Below, in pieces: positions 52,959 to 64,000 of a DNA stretch of 64,000 bases. The stretch is from Ricinus communis (lineage: Eukaryota; Streptophyta; Magnoliopsida; Malpighiales; Euphorbiaceae): contig NC_063259.1 of the NCBI RefSeq assembly GCF_019578655.1, positions 31,297,277-31,361,276 on the forward strand, in the 5' to 3' direction. Made by a program: the position numbers and the translations under genes. Position 1 is the first letter of the stretch. The number at the start of each line of letters is the position of its first letter. A model generated the notes under the pieces. It saw only the letters and a list, made by a program, of their open reading frames with translations. It was not told the origin of the DNA and did not search any database.

Positions 52959-54608
52959 TCAAGCATCGACCCTCTCCACATCTTCAATTAGGACTTTGGT
53001 TGGTTTACCCAAAAGATCGGTGTACTCCTGGAATGGAGACTTGGTAAAGTGGGTTTCCCTCCAGAAGTCAGGAGTCAAGAAACCATAAGTCTTCAAAAGA
53101 CAGTCAAAGGTGGCCTGCATTGCATGTGGGAATACACATGAGCTCAAGAACAAAAAACAGCAGCATACACAAAGCAACTAACCAATAAAAGCATCTAATT
53201 AAACCATTCATCTCTGCAAAAACATTGCCTAGTCCAAACTCCATCAGAATTTCACAACAGAAAGGGCATCTTTGACATCAGCAACAACAAACTTTTCTGA
53301 AAGAATATCATCTATCTATTTATATGAAAGCTATTGAGCATTGGACATCATAGCTATTCAACCTCCTAGTAGGAAATGTCTACACTCTTCTACTGGCAAA
53401 GCCAATGCGAACAAATTAAGAGAGCCTTAAATGCTTCCATAGTCTCATGCTCAGAATTCCAGAAAACAGTGCAAAACCCAGATATTTCTCAAATGACCAT
53501 TAGAATTTTCAATAAATCCATTCTCTTAGAAAGGACAGAGAGAACATATTGATTTCAGACCTTCCAGAAATTTTTTACAGGATTAAGAACCTGAACAAGT
53601 ACATAATCAAAGCAAAACACTTGGCCTTGTTTAGACATATCATGTGCAAGAATTAAATAAAACTCTTGTCAATTCTAGTAATTGTAAACTTCCGAAAGGT
53701 GATAATTGGATTCTTGTTTTAAGACTTTTGAAGTAAGGGGTCAAATCCCCCGCAGCAAATAGATCCATCACTAACAAGACACTTGTTTTGGACCCCTTAT
53801 TTACTACCCAGAAAATGAAATTAGTATCGCACATTCATCTTTTAACAATTTCAAGTACAATAGTCATAGCATGTGAACAAGAACAAACTACAGAAATCCA
53901 TCCAATAATATAATACAAAAATAACCATGTAGAAGCAAATAAGGAACAAACCTTGACAAAGTTTCCAAGAGTCTTAGTAGAACCCCTGGAGGAAGTGAAA
54001 ACATCCTCAATCCCAGCAAACTGCAGAACCTTCTTAGGAACACGTGCAGCCACTATCCCAGCACCACGAGGAGCCGGAACCATCCTCACAGTAACAGATC
54101 CACACTTACCAGTCACCTTACACGGCACCGTATGTGGCTTCCCAATCTTATTACCCCAATACCCTCTCCTCACTGGAATCACTGACAGCTTAGCCAATAT
54201 AATTGCGCCACGGATAGCAGTGGCAACTTCCTTAGAACACTTAACTCCCAATCCTACGTGTCCGTTTCCGTCACCGACGACTACAAAAGCCTTAAACCTT
54301 GTCCTTTGACCAGCACGAGTCTGTTTCTGCACGGGAGTGATTTTCATGACCTCGTCCTTCAGAGAGGGTCCCACTAGAGTATCGATGATTTGATGCTCTT
54401 TGATTGGCAGTGAGTGAAGGTAGATTTGTTCTAAGCTTCTAATTTTCCCTTCTTTCACTAAACGGCCGAGCTTTGTAACTGGCACCCATTTTTCCTCCTC
54501 CTCACGACGTGGCCGGCGGCGGCCTCTTCCTCCACGGTCACCGCGTCCAGCTCCACCAAAGCCACGGCGGAAAGCGCCGCGCTCTCCTCCTCCTGGTCTT
54601 TCTGACAT
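52959..54608 (-). CDS. RPS2: 40S ribosomal protein S2 (uS5)
   Basis: Two exons, 54608-53952 and 53114-52959, separated by an 837-bp intron, give 270 aa. It is a core protein of the cytosolic small ribosomal subunit near the mRNA entry site and contributes to decoding accuracy. The Gly/Arg-rich N-terminus ([20 protein letters not shown]) is an RGG-type region, often arginine-methylated. The S5 N-terminal domain is about residues 86-152 ([35 protein letters not shown]), the S5 C-terminal domain about 160-235 ([34 protein letters not shown]). The second exon ([18 protein letters not shown] to the stop) is the usual eukaryotic tail. Chloroplast and mitochondrial S5 lack these extensions, so the cytosolic assignment is firm. 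No convincing intronic snoRNA was seen. Confidence 0.96.
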
Positions 54609-54815
54609 GGTTATTGAACAGCTAGGGTTAAAGATTGGAAGAAAGGGTTTCTCGAGAGAGAGGAGATGATAGAGGAACGAAAACGGCGATATATGATTTT
54701 ATATAGTGCTAGGGTTATTCCTTTTCATATGGGATGCGGTCCTCTGTGAGATTTTGAGAATGGGTTTTTCATATATAAAGTGGCCCAATTAGCCCAACTT
54801 CAATGGGCTATTTTT
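54609..54815 (-). promoter_or_regulatory. RPS2 promoter with telo-box-like and site II-like motifs
   Basis: On the minus strand, AACCCTAG-type telo-box relatives occur at about 54622-54630 and 54709-54717, TATA-like ATATAAAAT sits near 54695-54704, and TGGGC site II-like motifs (complements of GGCCCAATT at 54782-54790 and AGCCCAAC at 54791-54798, plus ATGGGCTA at 54803-54810) lie just upstream. This telo-box plus site II layout is characteristic of plant ribosomal protein genes (TCP and PURalpha binding). Function is inferred. Confidence 0.65.
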
Positions 54816-57669
54816 TATTGGGTCCTATTGCTCTCAAATCCTTTTTTAGAAAAATTTACAGGATTGCCTAAATATACCATGTGTAACTTTTATACCTTTA
54901 TTTTTTAAATTTTGTAAAAGTATGCTTCAAAGCCAATAAATTTATTTCTATACAACCCATGTAAAAACACCCGTATTTTATTCAGAAACAACTGAATTAA
55001 AAGTAAAAAAATTACAGTAATTAATTTAAATAAAATCATCACACCAAAATCTCAAAAAATCAGTAATAATTTACAATAAACAATCAGCAAGTAGAGAGAA
55101 AAATGAACATTGAAGAAAAGATGAATAGTCATGTCAATGGAAGAAGAGACTTTACAAAGCACCACTATTGTCATTTCTTATTATTTGCCTTTCTAAGTTT
55201 TTTCTTATTTGTTGTATTATTTTGTTATATTTGAATATTTGGTTTTGATTTATGATGATAAAATATAAATTTTGATGGCTAGATATTTTTCTTTTAGAAA
55301 AAATATAAAAGAAGAAAAGAGTAAAATAGCTAAAGCAATTGGAGTTTAGATTGATTTGAAAGAATCTAAATTGGACTATTATTTTTATTGTTACTGAGAA
55401 TTGCTTGAGGTACTGACAGAGTTTTTCTTATAGACAAGAAAAAATATGATTTATGTATTCTTTTCTATTATTATTTAGCTTTAGTTATTGTATTAGTTTA
55501 TTTTTTATATAAAAAATCATATTGAAGTGCAATTAGTTTTTTTTTTTAATTAGATACTATAATTTAGAAATTGATTTTATTGAATAAGATATTGTATTTT
55601 AGATGTTTGATAGAGTGCATGTATGAAGTGGTATTGTTATTATTGACCCAAATGAATATAGTAAATAGTATATATTGAGTATATAATTAGTTTATTTCAA
55701 GTATATGACACTCTGGTTCTTACTAAAGCTTCTCCATTCAAATTGTAAAATCGTATATTATAGTTTTTTATTTAAATATACACAAAATATCTATATTTAT
55801 TCACCACAATTGATACTAAGAAGAAAACATAAGATATGTAAACTTTGATATGACGCGCATTCCCATATCGAATGATAACAACTTTCAAAATTTTATGGTT
55901 AATAGTATATAGTATACTTTGAATTATAATGAGTATATATCTTATACTAATCTTATTTTGAGTATACGGAAGAAAAAAAAAACAACACAATCACAAACCT
56001 CCTTTGATATTTATGAGCTTGTTCAAAAACTATAATCACACATAATATTTCTCCATAAAAAAAAAATCATACATTTGTTAAACTAGTAAAATGAAAAAAG
56101 AAATTAAGAAAATTACAATTTTCATTTTTGAAGATCTAATTAAAAAAATCTAATAAGATTTGCATTTTGCTTTAAAGTCTAAAATTATAGTTATCGCATG
56201 AATTAACATAATCTAACAATATCGTATTACATGAATAGAAAAAACTGGACTTTTCGCCCAAGTTTCTAATTAATAATTATAATTGACTAAGCAATGGTTT
56301 TTAAGCAAACACAAAAATAAGACCAAAACTATAAAACAGTATATAGTATACTTCAAGTATATTATGAGTAATAATGTATATCTATTACTATTAATGGTTA
56401 TAACAACTAAAATCAAAACAACAAAAATAAAGTAAAAGAAAAATATAGAGAGTATGACATAAAATTCAGATCTTAGTGCCTATAAATAACAATCAAAATT
56501 CTCTCTAACTCTCTAATTAAGTTCCAACTAAAATATAAAAAAAGAGTATAAAATTATATTAAAAATTGAATTAAAAATAAAAAAAAAGCTATAACTATTC
56601 CTTAAGCATAATAAACCATAAATAAAAAGTGCTTAAATAATTTTAAAAAATTAACTATTATAAGAATATGATTCATGCATAAATTAAAAATTATATAAAA
56701 GGAAAACATTAAAATATGTAAAAAAAGAAAGAAGGTAAAAAATATAATAGTATACAATATATGTTTGAGTATAATATAAGTATATAAAATGATTTCATAA
56801 TTAATTAAATTTTTTAAACTGTTGCATCAATATTATCATATTACGGTGAATGAATTTAAATGCTTGAAGGAATTTTTAAATTAATTTTAAAAATAAGATT
56901 CAAAATATTAAAAAATGTATAAATATTATAATTGTATAACGTATATAATGAGTATATTATGAATATATAATAAATATGTATATGTATTTTATAAGTATAG
57001 AATTTTAAATTTAGTAAATTTATGTTTATATTATGTGTGTTTGATATATATTTAGTAAATTTTTTGTATATTGACTATTATATGATTTAGATATATAAAA
57101 GAAACATATTAATTATACATTATATAAAAAGTTATTTTTTAAAATATATAAAATAATTTTTAAAAGATACAGTGAAAAATATATACTAAATATATAATAA
57201 GTTTATTTTATGTATATGGTACTATGATTTTAATTGAGTTTTCTCTCTTCAGATTTTAAAATCATTTTTTTTATATTTTTTGTGGTCAAAATTATCTATT
57301 TTTCTTTACCATAATGAATACAATGATAAAACTGAGTTAAAATCGTTTATAATAAATACAAATAAATAAAATAATTAAAACTTAAAATATATATAAGAGA
57401 AATGGTACCTACTTAATATCAAAGTTAACAATTTTATTACTAAACCTATTAATATTGTCATAAAACTACTTGTCCATCATGTACAATACATTAGCAGAAA
57501 AACCACATTATAATTACATCAAATTTTCTTTGACTTATCGAGCTCCTTAACTTTCCCACATAATTTAAACACTATTAAAACCTTCATCTTCCTTAGATTT
57601 TGTATAAGAAAACAACACGATCGCAAACCTCTTCTGATATTTATAAGTTTATTATTTAGAAACCATAAA
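54816..57669. other. AT-rich gene-free region with old diverged repeats
   Basis: No gene is supported. The sequence is very AT-rich, with many GTATA/AGTATAT motifs (for example near 55660-55700, 55907-55960, 56339-56375, 56750-56790 and 56935-57000). A segment near 55640-56035 is distantly related to one near 57180-57669. The retrotransposon LTR begins directly after it. Confidence 0.5.
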
Positions 57670-60304
57670 TGTCACGACCCCACCCGTGGGCCCGTGACCG
57701 GCACTAGGGAATGGGTAGGCTTAAGGCCACCGAAACCCGTAGTAAGCCTGACACTCACTGATTTAAACAAATCTCAACTCAAATTTATATTATTAAAACC
57801 ATAAATTATCTTAATAGTTACACTTTACAAAATTACTTCGGTCTACCAGAAAATACTAGGCGAGACCCGAAGCTCAGAAAATTTACAACTGATACATATA
57901 CTAATTACTACTGCGGAGAATCTAAGATTTACCATTTTACATACCAAATCAAATACTTCACCCGATGATGAAGGAGTTCTTGAATAAGAGTCGCGAGAGA
58001 ACTATGATCCACGAATCCGAAAAACAATAAATGGAGAGTGAGTTAAAATCATACATCTAAAACAGTTTCAAATATCTCAATGTCACATTCATTTAATTTT
58101 AAAATAATTAATAAATCACGCGAACCATACGTGTCATGTTAAAACATATGTGTCATGCCATGCTTAAACAAAATTTATTCCACATGCAACGGGATAGATT
58201 ACTTCAGTAGAACTCTAATCCCAACTCTAAAATCTCGATTATTTCCAACACTTATGTCTCAACTAACCTCAACTCTATCATCTCAAACCTCTCATTCCAA
58301 TAGGATCGAGCCCAGAGAGCAAAGCTCGACTGTGGACCTTACCTCCAGTCCGGCCACTTAACTCTCGGCCTTAGCCTTTTGGCTCTCTTATCCAATAAGA
58401 TCGGCGCCCCCGAGAGCAAAGCTCGACCAGGGACCTTACCTCCGGTCACTTAAGTATCCAAATAAGAAATCTAATAGCCATTCGACTCTCTTAATCTAAT
58501 AAGATCGCTCGAGAGCAAAGCTCGACCGGGGACCTTACCCACCGTCACTTAAATATCCAAATAAGCCCGAGAGCAATGCTCGACCAGGGACCTTTACTCC
58601 CAAGCAACCACACTCTACTAAGCCCAGAGAGCGATGCTCGGCAGTCCTAATCTTTCTTTCTCAAAATTTTTACCTCTTTACCTTTTTCTTATCTCTCTCA
58701 TATTATATCGGACACTCATCCAACTCCTATGTTCTAGTCCCATCCCGAGTCATCATGCAATATTAAAATTGGTAATAAAGGAAAAACATATTTAAATAGT
58801 AACTAAAAGCATCATGCAAATGATAATAATAATAATTGAATGAAAAATTGAAATTGCAAATAAATATTCTCGTGAGCAAATCAAATTTTATGCATGACAC
58901 GTGCGTAAACGATATATGACTTTAACTCACAAAATTAGAAGGATCATCTAATCACGGAAAACAATTTATCAAAACGATGAAACAATTACAATAGATCCAG
59001 TCTAGATTCCGACTGCCTAAGAATCTCAAAGAGAACCTCCCCTACAACACGAACATTACCCCCCGTAAAAACGGGTCCGGAAAAACACTCCAAATACTTA
59101 CAATTAAAACAACGGAGTCGGGTCCCCAAACTTCACTATTTCCGACTCCGCCACACAAAGACAAAACACAAGGCAGTAACCGAAGGACAATTATTTTGAC
59201 CCACAAATACCATCAAATACACAATATAAACCAAAAGACACAATTAAACTAAGAATTTCTAAAAATGACGGGCTAAAGAAAATTACCAAGACGCCGGCCG
59301 CCGGCCGGAGTCCGATCGACGATCCGAACACACCATCGGACTCACAACGACGCTACCGATGACGATCCCCGCTTTCGATTTTCCGATCGACACCCGACCA
59401 TCCGGGAGAAATTTGCGGACGATCTCGACCGTCGATTCACAAACGAAGCCCGATCGCCACGAAACCGGTGCCATCGCGAAGCGAGAGTCGGGATACATCC
59501 TCCGATCGTCCTCCTCCACGGATCTCGGCCGGAAGAAAACGGCCGCCACCATTTTCTCTCTCCACCGGATCTTGGCCACCATGGCCGCTACCAAAGAAAG
59601 CTCTCGTCGAGAGGGAGCCGATCGCCACCCAACTCGCCGCCAACAAAAACACGCCGCCGCGGCCCTCGCCATTGCGCGCCTTCCGCTGGCCAACGCCCAC
59701 GCCGACGCCGCCGCAACTTCTTCTCTCTCTCTCTCTCTCCTCCTTTCTTCTTCCCCGACTTCTTTTTCTTTCAATATCGACATTAGGCCCCCGAACTTTT
59801 CCTTATTACAATTTGGTCCCTCAACTTCCTTAATTACTTACAATTTCATCCCTGCGAATTTAAATTTGACCCCCAAACTTCTTTTTAGCCTATCAATTAA
59901 GCCCTTAACTATTTAATTTGGGCCAAATTAGAATTCACCGAAAATACACAATTACAAAAATACCCCCACATATTTATTTACGAAAATACCAAACTCACAA
60001 ATTTCCATTAAAACCCCATAAAAATAAAATTATACTTTCAATCCTTATTCCAAAATAAATTTCCAATTTAGTCCTAACACACAATTAAATTAAATAATCA
60101 ATTTTTCCAAAATTCTTTTATAAACACATCCTTTACAATTCTACCATAATTTTCCAATATATAATTTTACTTATATAAATATGCATTTGGAAAAATTTGA
60201 ATAACCAAAATATAATCATTTCAAATTAAACCCAATAATAATGAAGCTAAAATTAACTTAAATAAAAACTCATTATTAAATATATAAAAATTCCGGGTGT
60301 TACA
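57670..60304 (-). repeat. 3' LTR (left copy), 2,635 bp
   Basis: Complete LTR bounded by TG and CA. The part at 59290-59760 is GC- and CpG-rich and gives open frames on both strands; I consider these composition effects, not genes. A cluster of GAGAGCAAAGCTCGAC-type repeats lies at about 58311-58642. Flank 57665-57669 is ATAAA; the other side needed to prove a target duplication is outside the window. Confidence 0.88.
58311..58642. repeat. Five short palindromic repeats inside the LTR
   Basis: GAGAGCAAAGCTCGAC or close variants (GCAATGCTC, GCGATGCTC) begin at about 58315, 58411, 58510, 58569 and 58627, most followed by GGGGACCTTACC-like text. The core GAGC-AAA-GCTC can fold into a small hairpin. 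Related copies occur in the right LTR at about 62367-62665. Confidence 0.75.
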
Positions 60305-61772
60305 TTCTCCCCCCTTAAAAAAAAAATTCGACCTCGAATTTTAAAAGAAAAGGGGCTACACTCTAAGACTGAAACTAATTAGGAACCTCTCATCTCCAAC
60401 CCGGCTTCTCGGGAACTTTTCCTCGGCAGAAACTAAACTAAACCACCAGACTCATCGACAAAACCCTTAAATAAAACTGGCGAACCTGAAAATCCGCGAT
60501 CCTCACTTACTACTCCTCGGAAACCAAATGTTCACTTGCTTCCACACAATAAGGGTCCAACACGAGCAAAGATCGAAAATACACTTCCTCAGCTCAAACT
60601 TACGAACAACTGGATTTAACCTCAGAGAACATTACTAATACTTGGCGGCAAGTCCAACTTACATGCCACCTCACCAACCTGCCGACAAAACCAAGGGTCT
60701 CCACACAAGAAGGGCCAATTCTGATCCTGCCAAAAATCCACTCACCAAGTTTCCTTCCTAATGACGCGCCCCTTGCACGTACAGAAAAATCCTTAACATC
60801 TACATCACATCATCCTCGACATAACATCCATCTGATCGCATCAACCGACACAACCATGCCATCCTGACACAAGATTCCTCCTTGACTGAAATCCAAAAGC
60901 GTCCTTTATTATCTAACATGGGGCCTACAGCTCCACAAACTTACTCTCACGGCAACTCAGCTCGTCATCCAGAGAATTCTCAAGCTAACACTATTTACTT
61001 TGAAAAATTTACTTATTTATTTACTTTATAATCATCACTGATAAAAACTTTATTATCTTGAAAAATACTTTTACAAAATCGTAAAATCTCTAGCCATTTT
61101 TCTTTATATAAAATTCTACAATACGGTGATGATGCCCCCTATCACCAAGGGTTGCAATGCACAATGTATGATGCATGTCCTAAAATGAATTTATGCATGC
61201 CTAACGTTGAAATGCCATAATGCATTCTTAGCTAATATTGTATTTTAAAACACTTGTTCTACTTAGAAAAATAAATAATGTTCGCTTAAGTTTCTCCGGA
61301 TTCGGCGTCCAAAATACCGCCACCTTCTTAAGCTTCTTACAATCACCAAAACTCAACCATAGAGCTCGACATCTACTCGACTTCCCGTGCACTACTTTCT
61401 GGCGCTACTCAATAAGACGATGCGATGCGATGACGAGAGCTCATGACATGACTGCAACCACGCTCTATACTAAAACAGACCGCGTGCCCACTATCGGAAA
61501 CAACAATCAAAGCTTCTAAAGGCGGATCGCACTAATCACTTGAAGAAACGTACGAGTCTATCGGCCGGATCTTCCCATCGCTACAAGCTTATTCTCGTGA
61601 CAAAGACCAAAGACAAGCTCACAAGAAAGGAAAGACCGACTCCACTAATGAGAAGGTACGAGACACTAGAGTCAATGAAAACAACAAGACAAACTTGATC
61701 CTAACTCCGCGGTGCCGGAAAAATCTTAACTTAGGTCGGAAGGAAATCTAAACCTAAGCTCGATACCAACTT
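60305..61772 (-). other. Internal region of the retrotransposon, no coding capacity
   Basis: It is bounded by the polypurine tract (60316-60305) and the primer-binding site (61768-61758). Only short frames occur, with no Asp-protease, YxDD-type RT or zinc-knuckle motif visible. It is not simply decayed coding DNA that I can recognise. Confidence 0.7.
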
Positions 61773-64000
61773 TGTCACGACCCCACCATGGCCCGTGACC
61801 CAGACTAGGGAATGGGTAGGCTTAAGGCCACCGAAACCCGTAGTAAGCCCCGACACTCACTGATTTAAACAAATCTCAACTCAAATTTATATTATTAAAA
61901 CCATAAATTATCTTAATAGTTACACTTTACAAAATTACTTGGTCTACCGGAAAATACTAGGCGAGACCCAAGCTCGGAAAATTTACAACCGATACATATA
62001 CTAATTACTACTCACGGAGAATCTAAGATTTACCATTTTACATACCAAATCAAATACTTCACCCGATGATGAAGGAGTTCTTGAATAAGAGTCGCGAGAG
62101 AACTGAGTGAGTTAAAATCATACATCTAAAACAGTTTCAAATATCTCAATGTCACATTCATTTAATTTTAAAATAATTAATAAATCACGCGAACCATACG
62201 TGTCATGTTAAAACATATGTGTCATGCCATGCTTAAACAAAATTTATTCCACATGCAAATTACTCGAGAACTCTAATCCCAACTCTAAAATCTCGATTAT
62301 TTCAACACTTATGTCTCAACTAACCTCAACTCTATCATCTCAAACCTCTCATTCCAATAAATTTGCAGAGCAAAGCTCGACCAGGGACCTTACCTCCGAT
62401 CCATTTAACTCCCTTAGCCTTTTGGCTCTCTTATCCAATAAGAGCAAAGCTCGACCAGGGACCTTACCTCCGGTCACTTAAGTATCCAAATAAGAAATCT
62501 AATAGCCATTCGACTCTCTTAATCTAATAAGATCACGAGAGCAAGCTCGACCGGACCTTACCTGGTCACTTAAATATCCAAATAAGCTTGCCTGAGAGCA
62601 ATGCTCACCGTGGACCTTTACTCCCGGCAACCACACTCTACTAAGCCCAGAGAGGCGATGCTCGACCGTAGGCAGTCCTAATCTTTCTTTCTCAAAATTT
62701 TTACCTCTTTACCTTTTTCTTATCTCTCTCATATTATATTGGACACTCATCCAACTCCTATGTTCTAGTCCCATCCCGAGTCATCATGCAATATTAAAAT
62801 TGGTAATAAAGGAAAAACATATTTAAATAGTAACTAAAAGCATCATGCAAATGATAATAATAATAATTGAATGAAAAATTGAAATTGCAAATAAATATTC
62901 TCGGTAGCAAATCAAATTTTATGCATGACACGCGTAAACGATATATGACTTTAACTCACAGAATTAGGGCGACCTCCTAGCTCGGCCTTAGGTGTCTCGG
63001 TAGGAGCGAGCCGAACAGACAGATCATCTAATCACGGAAAACAATTTATCAAAACGATGAAACAATTACAATAGATCTCAGTCTAGATTCCTAGGGATCG
63101 ACTGTCTAAGAATCTCGACTCGGGAACTACCGAAAATTCGGCAGAACCTCCCCTACAACACGAACATTACCCCCCGTGAAAACGGGTCCAGGACCTGCCG
63201 GAAAACACTCCAAATACTTACAATTAAAACAACGGAGTCGGGTCCCCAAACTTCACTATTTCCGACCTCGCCACACAAAGACAAAAACACAAGGCAGTAA
63301 CCGAGGACAATTATTTTGACCCACAAATACCATCAAATACACAATATAAACCAAAAGACACAATTAAACTAAGAATTTCTAAAAAATGACGGGCTAAAGA
63401 AAATTACCAAGACGCTCGGTCGTCGGCCGACTCGCCTACCACGGAGTCCGATCGACGATCCGAACACACCATCGGACTCTGACGGCGATGGCGATCCCGC
63501 TTCGATTTTCCGATCCGACACCCGACCATCCGGGAGAAATTTACGGACGATCTCGACCGTCGATTCACAAACGAAGCCCGATCGCCCACTTAAACCGGTG
63601 CCATCGCTGAAGCTTGAGGAGAGTCGGGATACATCCTCCGATCGTCCTCCTCCTTGGGAAAAGCCGGCTGCCACCATTTTCTCTCTCCACCGGATCTGCC
63701 GGCCACCATCGGGCGTCAGCTGCTACCAAAGAAAGCTCTCGTCGAGAGAGCCGATCGCCACCCAACTCGGCCGCCAACAACGCCTAAACACGCCTGCCGC
63801 CACACGCGATTCCCGCCCCTGGAGCTGCTTCGCCCGCAACAAGACGCCGCCCGGCGCCAACGCTCCACGCCGCCACGCCGCCAACTTCCCTCTCTCTCTT
63901 CCCGACGCCGCACTCTCTCTCTCCTCCTTTCTTCTTCCCCGACTTCTTTTTCTTTCAATATCGACATTAGGCCCCCGAACTTTTCCTTATTACAATTTGG
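61773..64000 (-). repeat. 5' LTR (right copy), truncated by the window end
   Basis: It aligns with 57670-59817 of the left LTR over its whole visible length (2,228 against 2,148 bp). AT-rich parts are almost identical; GC-rich parts carry many small insertions and deletions. About 490 bp of this LTR should lie beyond 64000. Confidence 0.88.

Larger units (their letters stand above)
57670..64000 (-). mobile_element. Non-autonomous LTR retrotransposon (LARD-like), cut by the window end
   Basis: Two direct repeats, 57670-60304 and 61773 to beyond 64000, flank 1,468 bp. Read on the minus strand, each LTR starts TGTAACACCCGGAA and ends GGGGTCGTGACA (TG...CA). Next to the right-hand (5') LTR is a primer-binding site, TGGTATCGAGC (61768-61758), close to the initiator-Met tRNA complement. 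Next to the left-hand (3') LTR is a polypurine tract, AAGGGGGGAGAA (60316-60305). No gag, protease, RT, RNase H or integrase frame is present, so the element needs another element's enzymes. This PBS and LTR type is common in plant Ty3/gypsy elements, but the lineage is not certain. The right LTR runs past 64000. Confidence 0.88.

Noticed and set aside
53700..53765. tRNA-like GGGGTCAAATCCCCC in the RPS2 intron
   Set aside because: It resembles a T-arm, but the loop lacks one T and no acceptor, D or anticodon arm could be placed around it.
53115..53951. Possible C/D snoRNA in the RPS2 intron
   Set aside because: A TGATGA-like box and a CTGA occur on the minus strand near 53280-53320, but spacing is too short and the boxes are imperfect.
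59283..59916. Long open frames on both strands in the LTR
   Set aside because: They fall in a CpG-rich LTR segment, overlap each other on both strands, have low-complexity composition, and are broken by indels in the second LTR copy.
61238..61519. 93-codon frame inside the retrotransposon
   Set aside because: No gag or pol motif, wrong strand for the element, and average chance length for this composition.

Overview
The window is nuclear DNA from a flowering plant, most likely a core eudicot. The genes are split by introns with GT/AG borders, lie far apart in very AT-rich DNA, and encode plant-specific proteins: chloroplast RbcX, SIAMESE-related CDK inhibitor, CDPK, ferredoxin sulfite reductase, nuclear-encoded PsbT and plant-type Sec62. 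I cannot name the species. Exon structures were assembled by eye from reading frame, splice borders and remembered family sequences; no search was run.

Layout. 0.8-5.5 kb (+): ARMC8/GID5, an armadillo-repeat subunit of the CTLH/GID ubiquitin ligase. 7.1-8.5 kb (-): RBCX Rubisco-assembly chaperone, convergent with ARMC8. 9.73-10.27 kb: a 540-bp hAT-type MITE with an 8-bp target duplication. 12.05-14.38 kb (+): a two-RRM hnRNP H/F-like RNA-binding protein. 17.07-17.49 kb (+): single-exon SMR cyclin-dependent kinase inhibitor. 17.5-26.7 kb: a 9-kb stretch with no supportable protein gene, containing AT repeats and, at its distal end, ABRE/G-box sites. 26.7-30.4 kb (+): NF-YA transcription factor with a leader intron, a possible uORF and a 3'UTR miR169 site. 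31.3-35.1 kb (-): SEC62. 35.2-36.4 kb: a PIF/Harbinger-like non-autonomous element with long inverted arms. 37.4-38.6 kb (+): a small plastid-targeted one-pass membrane protein. 41.2-44.9 kb (+): a CPK7/8/14/32-type calcium-dependent protein kinase. 46.6-50.2 kb (+): ferredoxin-sulfite reductase. 51.7-52.0 kb (-): PsbTn, the 5-kDa photosystem II lumenal protein. 53.0-54.6 kb (-): cytosolic ribosomal protein S2 (uS5). 54.8-57.7 kb: gene-free, AT-rich, with old diverged repeats. 57.67-64.0 kb: a minus-strand LTR retrotransposon with ~2.6-kb LTRs and only ~1.5 kb of internal DNA, cut by the window end.

The genes are independent eukaryotic transcription units, not an operon. Several serve the chloroplast (RBCX, SIR, PsbTn, the unknown membrane protein). 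NF-YA and the CDPK belong to families linked to ABA and drought responses. The order RRM gene, SMR, NF-YA, SEC62 matches, as I remember it, an Arabidopsis chromosome 3 block near At3g20890-At3g20920. I found no convincing new biological system. The most useful leads are the retrotransposon LTR pair, the inverted-repeat element next to SEC62, and the complex 5' leader of NF-YA.
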